Shown here piece after piece: positions 52,608-61,514 of a DNA stretch of 64,000 nucleotides. This DNA is from CAVXEF01 sp963827315. GTDB taxonomy: Bacteria > Planctomycetota > Phycisphaerae > Sedimentisphaerales > Anaerobacaceae. The position numbers were made by a program, and so were the translations under genes. Each line of letters begins with the position of its first letter. Position 1 is the stretch's first letter. The stretch is from positions 620,001 through 684,000 of the forward strand of contig CAWHAL010000002.1 in NCBI GenBank assembly GCA_963827315.1. The letters are read 5' to 3'. A model generated the notes under the pieces. That model did not search any database. It saw nothing but the letters and a program-made list of their open reading frames with translations, and had not been told where the DNA came from.

Positions 52608-54224
52608 TTACTGCCACATCCCGTCGGGCTTGACCTGTAAAACGTCAATATTAGTGAAAAAGTTTAGTTTTGCTATTGCATGGTCTACCAGGGCCGCTGT
52701 CAGCAGGTTCTGGGCCTGCAATAAATCGTTCTGCGCATCCAGCAAATCGCGGGCGCTCAGCCGACCTGCTTCCAGCAGCAATGAATAGCTTTCTACTCGC
52801 TTTTCAGCAAGCTCTAAACTATTTTTCTGGATTCGGTGCCGTTCAACCGCCTCGTTCACTTGGCGATATGCCTGGCGGACCTGTAGTTTCACATTATCCG
52901 TAAAGTCCTCATAATCTCGTTTCTGCCGCAGTAGCTCGATTAGTGTCCTGCGATAGGCGTTACGCTCGGCTTTTCTGTCAAACGGCAAATCAGCGTTAAG
53001 GCCGAAGCTGTAAGTGCCGCGGTGAAACTGCAGCCTGCTGTAGTCTGTTGGCGGCGTCGAACCTACTTCAAGACTCCCGACCAGGTCTAATTGCGGGCCA
53101 AGGCCATCCGCCGCTACCATAACCTTGCGCAATGCGTCGTCAATTTTGTCCATACTCGTTGCCAGGTCCAAACGCTGAAGCAGTGCCGTTTCAATTGCTG
53201 CATCCAGCGTATAATCCGGCTCGCTCACTCCAATCTGCTCAAGCGCTTTGAGCTCATTCTGGTCCAGTTCTATGTTGGCGTCGGTCGGAAGTGCCAGCAG
53301 TATTTTGAATTCGTCAAGCCGCTGTTTGTAGCTTTGCTGTTCGCGCACGAGGCTGTCTCTTGCTGTCAGTACCCTTTGCTCTGCCTGGTCAACCTCGAAG
53401 GGTGGTGTTTGGCCGGCCTCAGCCAGCATTGCCAACCACTGTTTTGATTCTTCCACCCTTTTGTAATTGCTCTGGGCGTTGGTTACCGCATCGCGCTGCT
53501 GAAGAACGCGGTAGTATGCATTTACAATCGAAACCACAAACGTCTTGCGATAGCGGTTGAACGCGCGTATTTGATACAGGGTTTCGCGTTCAGCCTGGGT
53601 TAGTTTTTCCTGAACGACTTTGCGGCCGCTGCCGCGAAGCAACGGCTGGGTCAAAGTGCCGCTCAAAACCGACCCTATCGAAGCACGCGGGTCACCGGTA
53701 AGATAACGCAGCCAATCGTACGCTATACTCGTGCTGATTTGGGCTCCGTCGGCCAATAACTGGTTAAACCCGAGCTCACCTTCGTATTTCAAGGTCTTCT
53801 CTTTTTTCAGTGTGGCGTCATTGGTGTATCTGGTATACGTGCCGTCAAATGTCCCAAACCATTTTGTCGCGAAATCGTGCCGATTAAGTGTCAGGTCAAG
53901 CGCTCGCAGGTAAAGCTCCTCTTTCTGCCTTTGATATTCCCGGTTGTGGGCGGTGGCCATTGCGGCGGCCTGCGCAAGACTTATAGTATGTGACGGTGGT
54001 ACGCCTTTTTCGATTTGTATGTCGTTCGGCGAGGCCGGTACGTCACTAATCATATAATTGGCCTTTTGGCCGAAGTGCTCCTGCCATTTGCTGTCGATGA
54101 TTTTGTAAACCTCCTTGTCGGCGTCCGCTTTATGGTACTGCGGGCTGCAGCCGCTTACCATAGTAATAAGCACAACTGCGCACACGCTGACCCTGCCCCG
54201 CACTGTCAGATGGAATCTGAACAT
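52608..54224 (-). CDS. TolC-family outer-membrane lipoprotein
   Basis: Outer-membrane efflux channel of about 538 residues. The start at ATG 54224 is preferred: AAGGAGAAGGG lies 6-9 bases upstream and the encoded signal peptide ends in a lipobox VSGC with Cys26. An in-frame ATG at 54293 would add 23 polar residues ahead of the signal. Two TolC repeats follow, each with long helices (FVVSIVNAYYRVLQQRDAVT, and KLQVRQAYRQVNEAVERHR near the end). It is the first gene of the exporter operon, so the promoter should lie within 54225-54400. Confidence 0.91.
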   Translation of the reverse strand: MFRFHLTVRGRVSVCAVVLITMVSGCSPQYHKADADKEVYKIIDSKWQEHFGQKANYMISDVPASPNDIQIEKGVPPSHTISLAQAAAMATAHNREYQRQKEELYLRALDLTLNRHDFATKWFGTFDGTYTRYTNDATLKKEKTLKYEGELGFNQLLADGAQISTSIAYDWLRYLTGDPRASIGSVLSGTLTQPLLRGSGRKVVQEKLTQAERETLYQIRAFNRYRKTFVVSIVNAYYRVLQQRDAVTNAQSNYKRVEESKQWLAMLAEAGQTPPFEVDQAEQRVLTARDSLVREQQSYKQRLDEFKILLALPTDANIELDQNELKALEQIGVSEPDYTLDAAIETALLQRLDLATSMDKIDDALRKVMVAADGLGPQLDLVGSLEVGSTPPTDYSRLQFHRGTYSFGLNADLPFDRKAERNAYRRTLIELLRQKRDYEDFTDNVKLQVRQAYRQVNEAVERHRIQKNSLELAEKRVESYSLLLEAGRLSARDLLDAQNDLLQAQNLLTAALVDHAIAKLNFFTNIDVLQVKPDGMWQ

Positions 54225-54293
54225 ACAACCCTTCTCCTTTATGACCTCCTGCGTGTCCAACACTTCCCCATCCGTAGTTATCTCATTATACAA

Positions 54294-54567
54294 TAAAAAG
54301 TTATAACATAAAAGATAAAAATCGATTCAGGCATCCTTACCGAGTGGTTCTCTTATATAATTAGTCGCAGCTTTCAGGCCGTAAGTTCCGATAAGATTTC
54401 TGATTTCAGCTAATTATGTATGCAAGATGCGCAACCAATACTTATCACCACTGGTGGCTTATCTAATTATAGATAAGACGTTTTTCCCCAAAAAAATGTT
54501 GCCAAAAAAATCGAGGTGAGAGATTTTATAGACCACTGATGCCGGAAGAACGCCGGATAGGTTGCTT
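54294..54567. other. Spacer between the efflux operon and folC
   Basis: Contains TTTCAGGCCGTAAGTTCCG (54373-54391), related to 22642-22660, and the inverted repeats CACTGGTG and CTTATCT/AGATAAG (near 54450-54490), the second followed on the plus strand by ACGTTTTTCC. The promoter for the tolC-type gene is expected at the left end. No gene is seen. Confidence 0.4.
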
Positions 54568-55992
54568 CTAAATCGCCTGCTTTTGCCCAAATTGGACCTT
54601 CGCCTGGCCAATGAGATAGAAACTGCCGGTTATGCAAATCAGGTCCTCTTTACCAACGGCATTTTTGGCGAGCCGTAATGCCTCACCGAGGCTAAAGGCA
54701 CTCTGGCACATCTTGCCGCATATCTCGGTGTACATATCTGCTAAATCATCAGGGGACATCGCCTTAGGCGAGTTGCTGCGCGTGAATATCACCTTGTCGG
54801 CGCCGTACTGTAACTTGCGCAGCATCCCATCAATGTCCTTGTCGCTGTTGCAGCCGAAAATTATCACCATCGAGTCGTAGGGGATATTTTGGCCTATTGC
54901 CTGCATCAGGGCCTCGATGCTCGCGGCGTTGTGAGCGCCGTCAATCATAATCCGCGGGTCATCGCTTATCATTTCCATCCGACCTGTTAATGAAACGGCA
55001 TTCAGGCCCTCGATAGCTTTTTCAGTGTCTATTTTGTAGCCGCTTTCCTTGAGCTTATCCAGCATCGCCAGCGCCAGCCCGCAGTTAATGGCCTGATGCC
55101 TGCCGTGCAGCGGTACCCGCAGATGCTCAAATTTGCTTGTTTTTGTCGTTAGACAGATTCTCGTATGGGGTCCGTGTTCGGGCGAGGTCTCAAACCGATA
55201 CGAGAAATCGATATCATCACCGGTAACACTCAACGGCGCCTTTACCATGTTGGCGTGAGACTTTAGAACACGCATCGCATCGGGATGTTGTTTAACGGTT
55301 ATGATTGGAACGCCTCGCTTGAAGATGCCGGCCTTTTCCCTCGCGATGCTCTCGAGTGTATTGCCCAGCTGCTTTTGATGGTCGATACTCAGGCTGGTTA
55401 TGCCAATAACCTCTGGTTTAATAACGTTGGTGCTGTCTAACCTGCCGCCAAGCCCCGTTTCGATTACTGCGATATCTGCCTTGGCGTCCACGAAATACAT
55501 AAAGGCCAGCGCAGTCATGATTTCAAAGAAGGTCGGCGGGTCGGTTTTGGCTACCTTCTCAACAGGAGCGTAAATCCGGTTCAAAAGCCTCGTCATTTCC
55601 GGCTCGGTAATCATCTTGGAATTGACCACAATCCGCTCATGGAGGTGAACCACGTGTGGCGAGGTGTACAAACCAACCTTATGGTTGTTGGCTTCGAGCA
55701 TCCTGGCCAGCATTGTGGCGGTTGAACCTTTTCCTTTTGTACCGGCTATATGGGCTGTACGGATTTTTTCGTGTGGGTTGCCCAGCAGCGACAGTAGTTT
55801 TTCCATCCTGCGAAGGTCGAACGTTGTAACGTTGTAGCGCAGATTTTTCTCTTTTTCGTAGTCGGTACGCTCAAAAAGGTACTTAATAGCCTCGTTGTAG
55901 GTCCTAAAGGGTTTTTTGCCTTTGACCGTTGTTACTTTGGAGGCAGCCTTTTTGGCCTGTTCTTTCCGAGTTGTCTTTGTTGATTTTGCCAT
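54568..55992 (-). CDS. folC: Folylpolyglutamate synthase (FolC/Mur ligase family)
   Basis: Adds glutamate residues to tetrahydrofolates (and possibly makes dihydrofolate from dihydropteroate). The 474 residues include a basic N-terminal extension of about 45 residues, then the FolC signature IAGTKGKGSTATMLARMLEA, TSPHVVHLHERI, the second motif IAVIETGLGGRLDSTN and the C-terminal domain with DGAHNAASIEAL. It closes the one-carbon cluster after folD, which fits a need for polyglutamylated folate in the methyl branch. A 229-base gap to folD may hold a separate promoter. Confidence 0.93.
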   Translation of the reverse strand: MAKSTKTTRKEQAKKAASKVTTVKGKKPFRTYNEAIKYLFERTDYEKEKNLRYNVTTFDLRRMEKLLSLLGNPHEKIRTAHIAGTKGKGSTATMLARMLEANNHKVGLYTSPHVVHLHERIVVNSKMITEPEMTRLLNRIYAPVEKVAKTDPPTFFEIMTALAFMYFVDAKADIAVIETGLGGRLDSTNVIKPEVIGITSLSIDHQKQLGNTLESIAREKAGIFKRGVPIITVKQHPDAMRVLKSHANMVKAPLSVTGDDIDFSYRFETSPEHGPHTRICLTTKTSKFEHLRVPLHGRHQAINCGLALAMLDKLKESGYKIDTEKAIEGLNAVSLTGRMEMISDDPRIMIDGAHNAASIEALMQAIGQNIPYDSMVIIFGCNSDKDIDGMLRKLQYGADKVIFTRSNSPKAMSPDDLADMYTEICGKMCQSAFSLGEALRLAKNAVGKEDLICITGSFYLIGQAKVQFGQKQAI

Positions 55993-56221
55993 AAAAAGCT
56001 TATTGTAGCAATTAAAGGTACTTTAGTCAATGCCAATGTGAAGCAGATGTGCAAACTACGCGGTATTATACGTCCAAAATAATGTAAAGTTCGGCCAAAA
56101 AAGCAGATACAAGAAATGAATTTTACGAGCCCATTTCGCCCTGATTCCTTCATTGATTAGTAAAACTGAACACAAAATCACCATCTCTTATAATATGTGG
56201 CTTTTTCTTAGAGTCCTATAG

Positions 56222-57109
56222 TCACAATATGCCGGCAGCTTTTTTGGCTGATTCTACGGTGTTGTAAAGCAGCATAGTTATAGTCATCGGGCCAACTCCG
56301 CCCGGTACAGGGGTAATGAACGAGGCCTTTTCTTTGACGGTTTCGAAATCGACGTCGCCGACAAGGCGGAAGCCGCTCTTTTTCGTTGCATCTTTCACAC
56401 GATTGACGCCGACATCAATCACTACCACGCCATCTTTTACCATATCAGCAGTAATCATTTTGGGTTTCCCGATAGCAGCGATGAGGATATCCGCCTGCCT
56501 TGTGTGGGCGGCCAGGTCCTTGGTGCGGGTGTGACAGACGGTTACGGTAGCATTTGCGGTCGCACTTTTTTGGATGAGCATATTGGCCAGAGGTTTACCG
56601 ACGATATTACTTCTGCCGACGATTACAACGTTGGCACCTTCGATTTTGACGCCGCTGCGGAGTAAGAGTTGAATAACGCCGTGCGGCGTGCAGGGCAGGA
56701 ACGCCTTTGCACCGATTACCATTTTTCCTATGTTGGTCGGATGGAAGCCGTCCACGTCTTTGTTCGGGTCGATTGCCATAAGGACCTCGGCTTCATTGAG
56801 GCCTTTGGGCAAAGGCAGCTGAACGAGGATGCCGTGGATTTTCGCATCGGCATTCATCTTTTTCACCATCGCAATCAAATCTTTTTGCGAGGTATCGGCC
56901 GGCAGGCGGTTATCATCAGAGTAAATCCCTAACTCTTCGCAGGCGCGCTGCTTGGCGGTAACATACGATTTTGAAGCTGGGTCATCGCCAACGAGGATAA
57001 CCCCCAGACCGGGTACGACACCCTGCTCTTTGAGTTTTGCCACCTCAGCTTTCAGTTCGGCCCGCATATCAGCAGCTATCTGGTTACCATCTATGATTTT
57101 TGCAGCCAT
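56222..57109 (-). CDS. folD: Methylene-THF dehydrogenase/methenyl-THF cyclohydrolase
   Basis: Bifunctional enzyme that converts 10-formyl-THF to methenyl-THF and reduces it to methylene-THF. The 295-residue length is normal. Tyr49 and Lys53 in SYVTAKQRACEELGI are the cyclohydrolase catalytic pair. PLPKGLNEAEVLMAIDPNKD, PCTPHGVIQLL and the dinucleotide-binding GRSNIVGKPLANML follow. It is placed 57 bases after fhs and serves the next two steps of the Wood-Ljungdahl methyl branch. Confidence 0.96.
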   Translation of the reverse strand: MAAKIIDGNQIAADMRAELKAEVAKLKEQGVVPGLGVILVGDDPASKSYVTAKQRACEELGIYSDDNRLPADTSQKDLIAMVKKMNADAKIHGILVQLPLPKGLNEAEVLMAIDPNKDVDGFHPTNIGKMVIGAKAFLPCTPHGVIQLLLRSGVKIEGANVVIVGRSNIVGKPLANMLIQKSATANATVTVCHTRTKDLAAHTRQADILIAAIGKPKMITADMVKDGVVVIDVGVNRVKDATKKSGFRLVGDVDFETVKEKASFITPVPGGVGPMTITMLLYNTVESAKKAAGIL

Positions 57110-57166
57110 TTTTTATCCTCATTCGATATTGATATTGGAAGCTTCGTTCAGAAGCATTTGCTGATT

Positions 57167-58930
57167 TTAGAAAAGCCCCTGTACTTTTCCCGTGTTGACG
57201 TCCACATCGATGTGGCGGAACGCAGGATTTGAGGCGGTACCCGGCATAAGTTTAATCGCTCCGGCTACGGGCACAATGAAACCTGCTCCTTTATAGACCA
57301 TAATGTTCCGGATTGGAAGTTCCCAGTTTCTCGGCCGACCTTTGATGTCCGGGTCGTGTGAGAGGCTCAGATGTGTCTTGACCATACAGGTGCCCAGCTC
57401 GCTGGCCTGCGGGTCTGCTTCGAGGGCCTTTGCTTTTTCCAGAGCGCCGTCGGTATAAGTTACACCCCTGGCGCCGTACACTTCTTTGGCGATTATTTCG
57501 ATTCGTTTTCTCAGCGGAGTATCCAGCTCATAGAGGAATTTGAAGTGATTCACCTCATCGCAGGCGGCAATGACGGCTTCAGCTAATTCGATTGCCCCTT
57601 CACCGCCTTTCAGCCAGTGCTCAGAAACCGCAGCCAGGGCGCCGTTCTGTTCGGCGATTTTGCGGACGAGTTCAGTTTCGGCTTTGGTGTCGGTATAGAA
57701 ACTGTTTATACAAACAACGGGACGAACACCGCTTTTTTTGACTGTCTCGATATGGGCAATCAGGTTCTCGCAGCCTTTTTCGAGCAGTTTGAGGTTTTCT
57801 TTGGTGTATTCTTTTGCCAGCGGAATACCCGGTTTTACGGTTGGGCCTCCGCCGTGCATCTTTAGTGCACGTATTGTGGCGACAATGACGACGGCGTTTG
57901 GAGTCAGGCCTGACATCCGGCACTTAAGGTTCCAGAATTTTTCGAAGCCGATATCCGCTCCAAATCCGCTTTCAGTTACATGGTAGTCGCCCAGCTTCGT
58001 TCCGACCTCATCGGCAATGATAGAGCTTTGGCCGATAGCGATATTTGCAAACGGCCCGGCGTGCACGAATACCGGCTGACCTTCGATTGTTTGCAGCAGA
58101 TTCGGGTTGAGAGCTTCGACCATCCACGCGGTCATAGCGCCGTCGACCTTGAGGTCAGCGGTGGTTACTTCGTTGCCTTTTTTGTCGTATGCGACGACTA
58201 TTTTTGCCATTCGCTTGCGCAGGTCTTTCAAATTTTTGGCGACCGCCAGGATGGCCATTACTTCGCTCGAGACGGTGATGGCGAATCCGGATTCCATTTC
58301 GTAACCGTCCATTTTTCCGCCTTTTCCGATGGTGATATTTCGCAGGGCCTGGGCACAGAAATCCATAACCCATTTCATCTGCACTCTCTTGGGGTCGATA
58401 TCAAGTCTTTTTAGGTTGCTTTTTGCAAGGCGCGCATCGTCGTAGTTTCTTTCGTGCTGCATACGCGAGGTAAGAGCGACCATTGCGAGGTTGTGGGCGT
58501 TTGCGACGGAGTCTATATCGCCTGTGAGCCGGATTGAAAGCGGCGTCAAAGGGATACACTGCGCCAGTCCTCCGCCGGCGGCGGAGCCTTTGATATTGAA
58601 TGTCGGGCCGCTGCTCGGCTGGCGGATTGCCCCGACCGCACGTTTGCCCATTTTGCCCAGCCCTTCGATAAGGCCGATAGCGGTTGTGGTCTTTCCCTCA
58701 CCCAGCGGCGTTGGTGTAACAGCGGTAACGTCAATATACTTTGCGTTAGGTGCGTTTTTCAGGCGCTCGAGCACCTTCATATAATCGACTTTGCCCAACT
58801 GAAAGCCCAGAGGCAGTAATTCATCTTCTTTAAGTCCCAATTCATCTGCCAGCCGGCGAATCGGCTTCATCTTTTTTTCGGCGGCTTCCGCAATCTGCCA
58901 GTCCTTCATTGTTGTTGGGTCAAGTTTCAT
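57167..58930 (-). CDS. fhs: Formate--tetrahydrofolate ligase
   Basis: Activates formate with ATP to 10-formyl-THF, the entry step of the Wood-Ljungdahl methyl branch. At 587 residues it is slightly longer than typical (about 555). Seen: the ATP-binding TPTPLGEGKTTTAIGL (about 72-87), RQPSSGPTFNIKGSAAGGG, TGDIDSVANAHNLAMVALTS and the C-terminal PGTASNPAFRHIDVD. It follows acsE by 12 bases. In organisms without the pathway the enzyme supports purine synthesis, but the acs neighbours point to C1 fixation or its reverse. Confidence 0.97.
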   Translation of the reverse strand: MKLDPTTMKDWQIAEAAEKKMKPIRRLADELGLKEDELLPLGFQLGKVDYMKVLERLKNAPNAKYIDVTAVTPTPLGEGKTTTAIGLIEGLGKMGKRAVGAIRQPSSGPTFNIKGSAAGGGLAQCIPLTPLSIRLTGDIDSVANAHNLAMVALTSRMQHERNYDDARLAKSNLKRLDIDPKRVQMKWVMDFCAQALRNITIGKGGKMDGYEMESGFAITVSSEVMAILAVAKNLKDLRKRMAKIVVAYDKKGNEVTTADLKVDGAMTAWMVEALNPNLLQTIEGQPVFVHAGPFANIAIGQSSIIADEVGTKLGDYHVTESGFGADIGFEKFWNLKCRMSGLTPNAVVIVATIRALKMHGGGPTVKPGIPLAKEYTKENLKLLEKGCENLIAHIETVKKSGVRPVVCINSFYTDTKAETELVRKIAEQNGALAAVSEHWLKGGEGAIELAEAVIAACDEVNHFKFLYELDTPLRKRIEIIAKEVYGARGVTYTDGALEKAKALEADPQASELGTCMVKTHLSLSHDPDIKGRPRNWELPIRNIMVYKGAGFIVPVAGAIKLMPGTASNPAFRHIDVDVNTGKVQGLF

Positions 58931-58942
58931 TTACCTTTCTTT

Positions 58943-59761
58943 CTATCTGGATTTGTAAATCTTCAGGAAACTATCCGAATATATCTGTTTGTTCATCAGC
59001 AGCTCAGCAGCGGCCAATATGTCTATCAGTTTTTCGTCGAGCACATCGACAATTGCCGAATCCAGGCCGTGCGAAACAGCCATTGCGAGGAACGTACGAT
59101 TTATCAGGCTTCTTTCCGTCGCGCCCTGTGAGAGATTTGACAGGCCGATTGTTATATGTGGAGGCGGCTCGGAAAGCAATTTTATCTGGTCCATAGCAGC
59201 GAGGATATTCGCGGCCTGAGCCTGGGCGTTCGGCACCTTGACCGGCAGCGCAATCGGGTCGATATACAGCCGTTGCGGGTCGAAACCCTTTTCCATTGCC
59301 TTTGATACAATCTCTGCGGCAATGGCCACACGTGTGTCGATATCCTGCGGGACGCCGTTTTTGTCCATTGTCAGCACGATAATGCCTGTCTTTGGCCCAG
59401 CCTGCTCGGCCATCTCGATATACCTGTCGAGAATTTTTTCATCGTTTTTCTTGTTCAGCGGGGCGGAGTTGAGGATGACGCCATTATCGGCATTGATCAC
59501 CTTTAGGCCGGCGGCAATTACGCCGGGTTTTTGCGAGTCGAGGCATAGGCCGGTTGTACAGGTTTCCTGAATTGTCTCGATAAGCCACTGCATCACCCCT
59601 TCCTGGTCTGCCGCGGCAGTACCTACATTGACGTCTAAATATGCGGCGCCGGCTTCGGTCTGCTTTTGGGCCAGGTGTTGGATAACTTTCTTGTTTTTGT
59701 CAGTGATGGCCTGCTTTACATCGGTGAACATCCCGTTGATTCGTTCCGCGATTAGTATCAT
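58943..59761 (-). CDS. acsE: Methyl-THF:corrinoid iron-sulfur protein methyltransferase
   Basis: Moves the methyl group of methyl-THF to the cobalt of the corrinoid iron-sulfur protein. The 272 residues form a pterin-binding TIM barrel: YLDVNVGTAAADQEG, LDSQKPGVIAAGL, ILNSAPLNKKNDEKI, VLTMDKNGVPQD and IGLSNLSQGATERSLINRTF, with the Asp and Asn residues expected around the pterin. Length and context (between acsD and fhs) favour AcsE over dihydropteroate synthase or MetH-type domains. Confidence 0.94.
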   Translation of the reverse strand: MILIAERINGMFTDVKQAITDKNKKVIQHLAQKQTEAGAAYLDVNVGTAAADQEGVMQWLIETIQETCTTGLCLDSQKPGVIAAGLKVINADNGVILNSAPLNKKNDEKILDRYIEMAEQAGPKTGIIVLTMDKNGVPQDIDTRVAIAAEIVSKAMEKGFDPQRLYIDPIALPVKVPNAQAQAANILAAMDQIKLLSEPPPHITIGLSNLSQGATERSLINRTFLAMAVSHGLDSAIVDVLDEKLIDILAAAELLMNKQIYSDSFLKIYKSR

Positions 59762-59786
59762 AATCGACTCCTTACGACCGAAGTTC

Positions 59787-60743
59787 TCACTGCCAAATCT
59801 GATTTATGAAGTTTCTGACTATTGCGGCAGCTCTCGGATGTCGCATGCGAATAATATCTACACCTGCCTGCAGAAGGCAAATGGCGGTGGCGGCTTCCCA
59901 CATCGGCCCGCGGTCCTCGGCTGCGCCCCAGCCCGGGGCATCGGTGAGCCTTGCTTCTTTGGCACGCCACGATTCGTAACCCACATCGCAGATGGCCGGC
60001 ATAGCCATCATCTTGTCGCCGCCGAGCGCCGCGAGGCGCTGACGCTCCTGAATCGAATACGCGTACTCTATTCCATAGCCCAGCGCACCGGTGGCCTGGA
60101 ATGTTACTATCCGCTCAAGAGGAAAACCCATATCAGCAACAAGGATATTGACCTGCTTGGCGATATTGATATCCAGCGGAGCCGCCGTGATAAGGTTATG
60201 TCCATCGGCAAGGGCAATCGCGGTTAAAGCTTTATAATTATCCTCTTTGACTATGCCTATCAGACATTTTTCTCCCTTGGCCGCCTCGCTTACCTTGGGC
60301 ATAACCTGATTATCCTGCTGGTCGTTTCCGCATCCCCACAGCACCAGAGGAACCCCCACCGCCTTAAGCACTTCTTCAGTAACTTTGACTGCGTGAGCGC
60401 TGTCTTTGTTGGCTTTATCGGGGTGGATGCCGTCGAACTTGATACAAATCAGCTCCGCTCCGAATTCCTCCACGCACTTTTTGGCCCAGTCGGCTGGGCT
60501 GTCGAACACATCCTCATAGTTTTGCGAAAGTGCATCGGGCCAGTCCTGCGGTCTTGTATCGAGGACGTCCATAGCGATGACCGGTTTTTCACTTAGCTGT
60601 TCTACGGAGCCGCCGTAGAGCATGTTCTTTGCTCCTCCAACGGTTACGGTTGAGGTGCGTGTGCCGCCGGTTTCTTTCGTCGCACCGATGGTGATGCGGT
60701 AAACCTCGCCGGTGAAGCTTTCCGCAATTTCGGGAACTGGCAT
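59787..60743 (-). CDS. acsD: Corrinoid iron-sulfur protein small subunit (acetyl-CoA synthase complex, delta)
   Basis: Small subunit of the corrinoid iron-sulfur protein, which carries the methyl group to acetyl-CoA synthase. The 318 residues match from MPVPEIAESFTGEVYRITIG through GGTRTSTVTVGGAKNMLYGG, VVEEFG-type segments, and the end CDVGYESWRAKEARLTDAPG with WEAATAICLLQAGVDIIRMR. It folds as a TIM barrel. It directly abuts cooC (no gap) and precedes acsE by 25 bases. Confidence 0.95.
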   Translation of the reverse strand: MPVPEIAESFTGEVYRITIGATKETGGTRTSTVTVGGAKNMLYGGSVEQLSEKPVIAMDVLDTRPQDWPDALSQNYEDVFDSPADWAKKCVEEFGAELICIKFDGIHPDKANKDSAHAVKVTEEVLKAVGVPLVLWGCGNDQQDNQVMPKVSEAAKGEKCLIGIVKEDNYKALTAIALADGHNLITAAPLDINIAKQVNILVADMGFPLERIVTFQATGALGYGIEYAYSIQERQRLAALGGDKMMAMPAICDVGYESWRAKEARLTDAPGWGAAEDRGPMWEAATAICLLQAGVDIIRMRHPRAAAIVRNFINQIWQ

Positions 60744-61493
60744 CTAAAATCCTCCCGCCTTGGCTTTCAGTAGGTTTTGTTCAAGTATTTTTTTCACCGC
60801 CGATAGTGCGGGGCTGTTTTCTTCAAGGTCAAAAATCGTTTTGCTCTGCATCGAGGCGTTGAGCACAGCGTCATCGTACGGGATACAGCCGAATGTCTCT
60901 ATGTCGTCCAGTTTTTTGAGGCTGTCGTTTCTGTTCCATATTATGCCGATTCGGTTTACGGATATTGGTAGTTGTTCGGCAAGGGCGAGAATCCTTCTGG
61001 CGGTCAGCTCACCAAGAGGGGTCTGCTCAGCTACGATGCAGAGCAGATCAACGTTATTTGTGGTTCTGCGGGAAAGATGCTCCATACCGGCTTCATTGTC
61101 TATAATGACAAATCCATATTGCGAGCTGAGTTTGTCGAGGAACTGGCGGAGAATATTATTTACCGCACAGTAGCAGCTCGGTCCTTCCGGTCGGCCCATA
61201 GTGAGCAAATCGAAACCCGCTGCTTCGGTTATTGCCTGCTGGATTTCGTACTCGAAGTACCGTATACGGTCAGTGCCGCCTTCACTGGGCTGCTTTGTCC
61301 TGGTTTGTTCACGGACCTGAGCGATAGTTGTGGCTGGTTCCGCACCCAGAGTCAGTCCGAGGCATGAATTAGGGTCGGCATCGACCGCGAGTACGGCCTC
61401 GGATGACTGGCTGCACAGAAGCCTGACAATCATAGCAGCTACTGTCGTTTTACCCGAACCACCTTTTCCGCTTATAGCAATAGTTGTTGCCAT
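60744..61493 (-). CDS. cooC: CooC-type nickel-insertion/maturation ATPase
   Basis: MinD/ParA-like ATPase that matures nickel enzymes such as CO dehydrogenase and acetyl-CoA synthase. The 249 residues have the deviant Walker A SGKGGSGKTTVAAMIVRL with Lys10, the switch DADPNSCLGLTLG, MGRPEGPSCYCAVNNILRQF with a Cys-Tyr-Cys pair that fits the metal-binding CxC of CooC, and VIIDNEAGMEHLSRRTT. It lies between acsV and acsD. The CODH and ACS genes are probably just outside the window. Confidence 0.93.
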   Translation of the reverse strand: MATTIAISGKGGSGKTTVAAMIVRLLCSQSSEAVLAVDADPNSCLGLTLGAEPATTIAQVREQTRTKQPSEGGTDRIRYFEYEIQQAITEAAGFDLLTMGRPEGPSCYCAVNNILRQFLDKLSSQYGFVIIDNEAGMEHLSRRTTNNVDLLCIVAEQTPLGELTARRILALAEQLPISVNRIGIIWNRNDSLKKLDDIETFGCIPYDDAVLNASMQSKTIFDLEENSPALSAVKKILEQNLLKAKAGGF

Positions 61494-61514
61494 GCTTCTT
61501 ATACTCTTTTGTTC

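Noticed and set aside
54466..54500. Terminator after folC
   Set aside because: The inverted repeat CTTATCT/AGATAAG has its T-run on the plus strand, where no gene ends. On the minus strand, where folC ends, no T-run follows.
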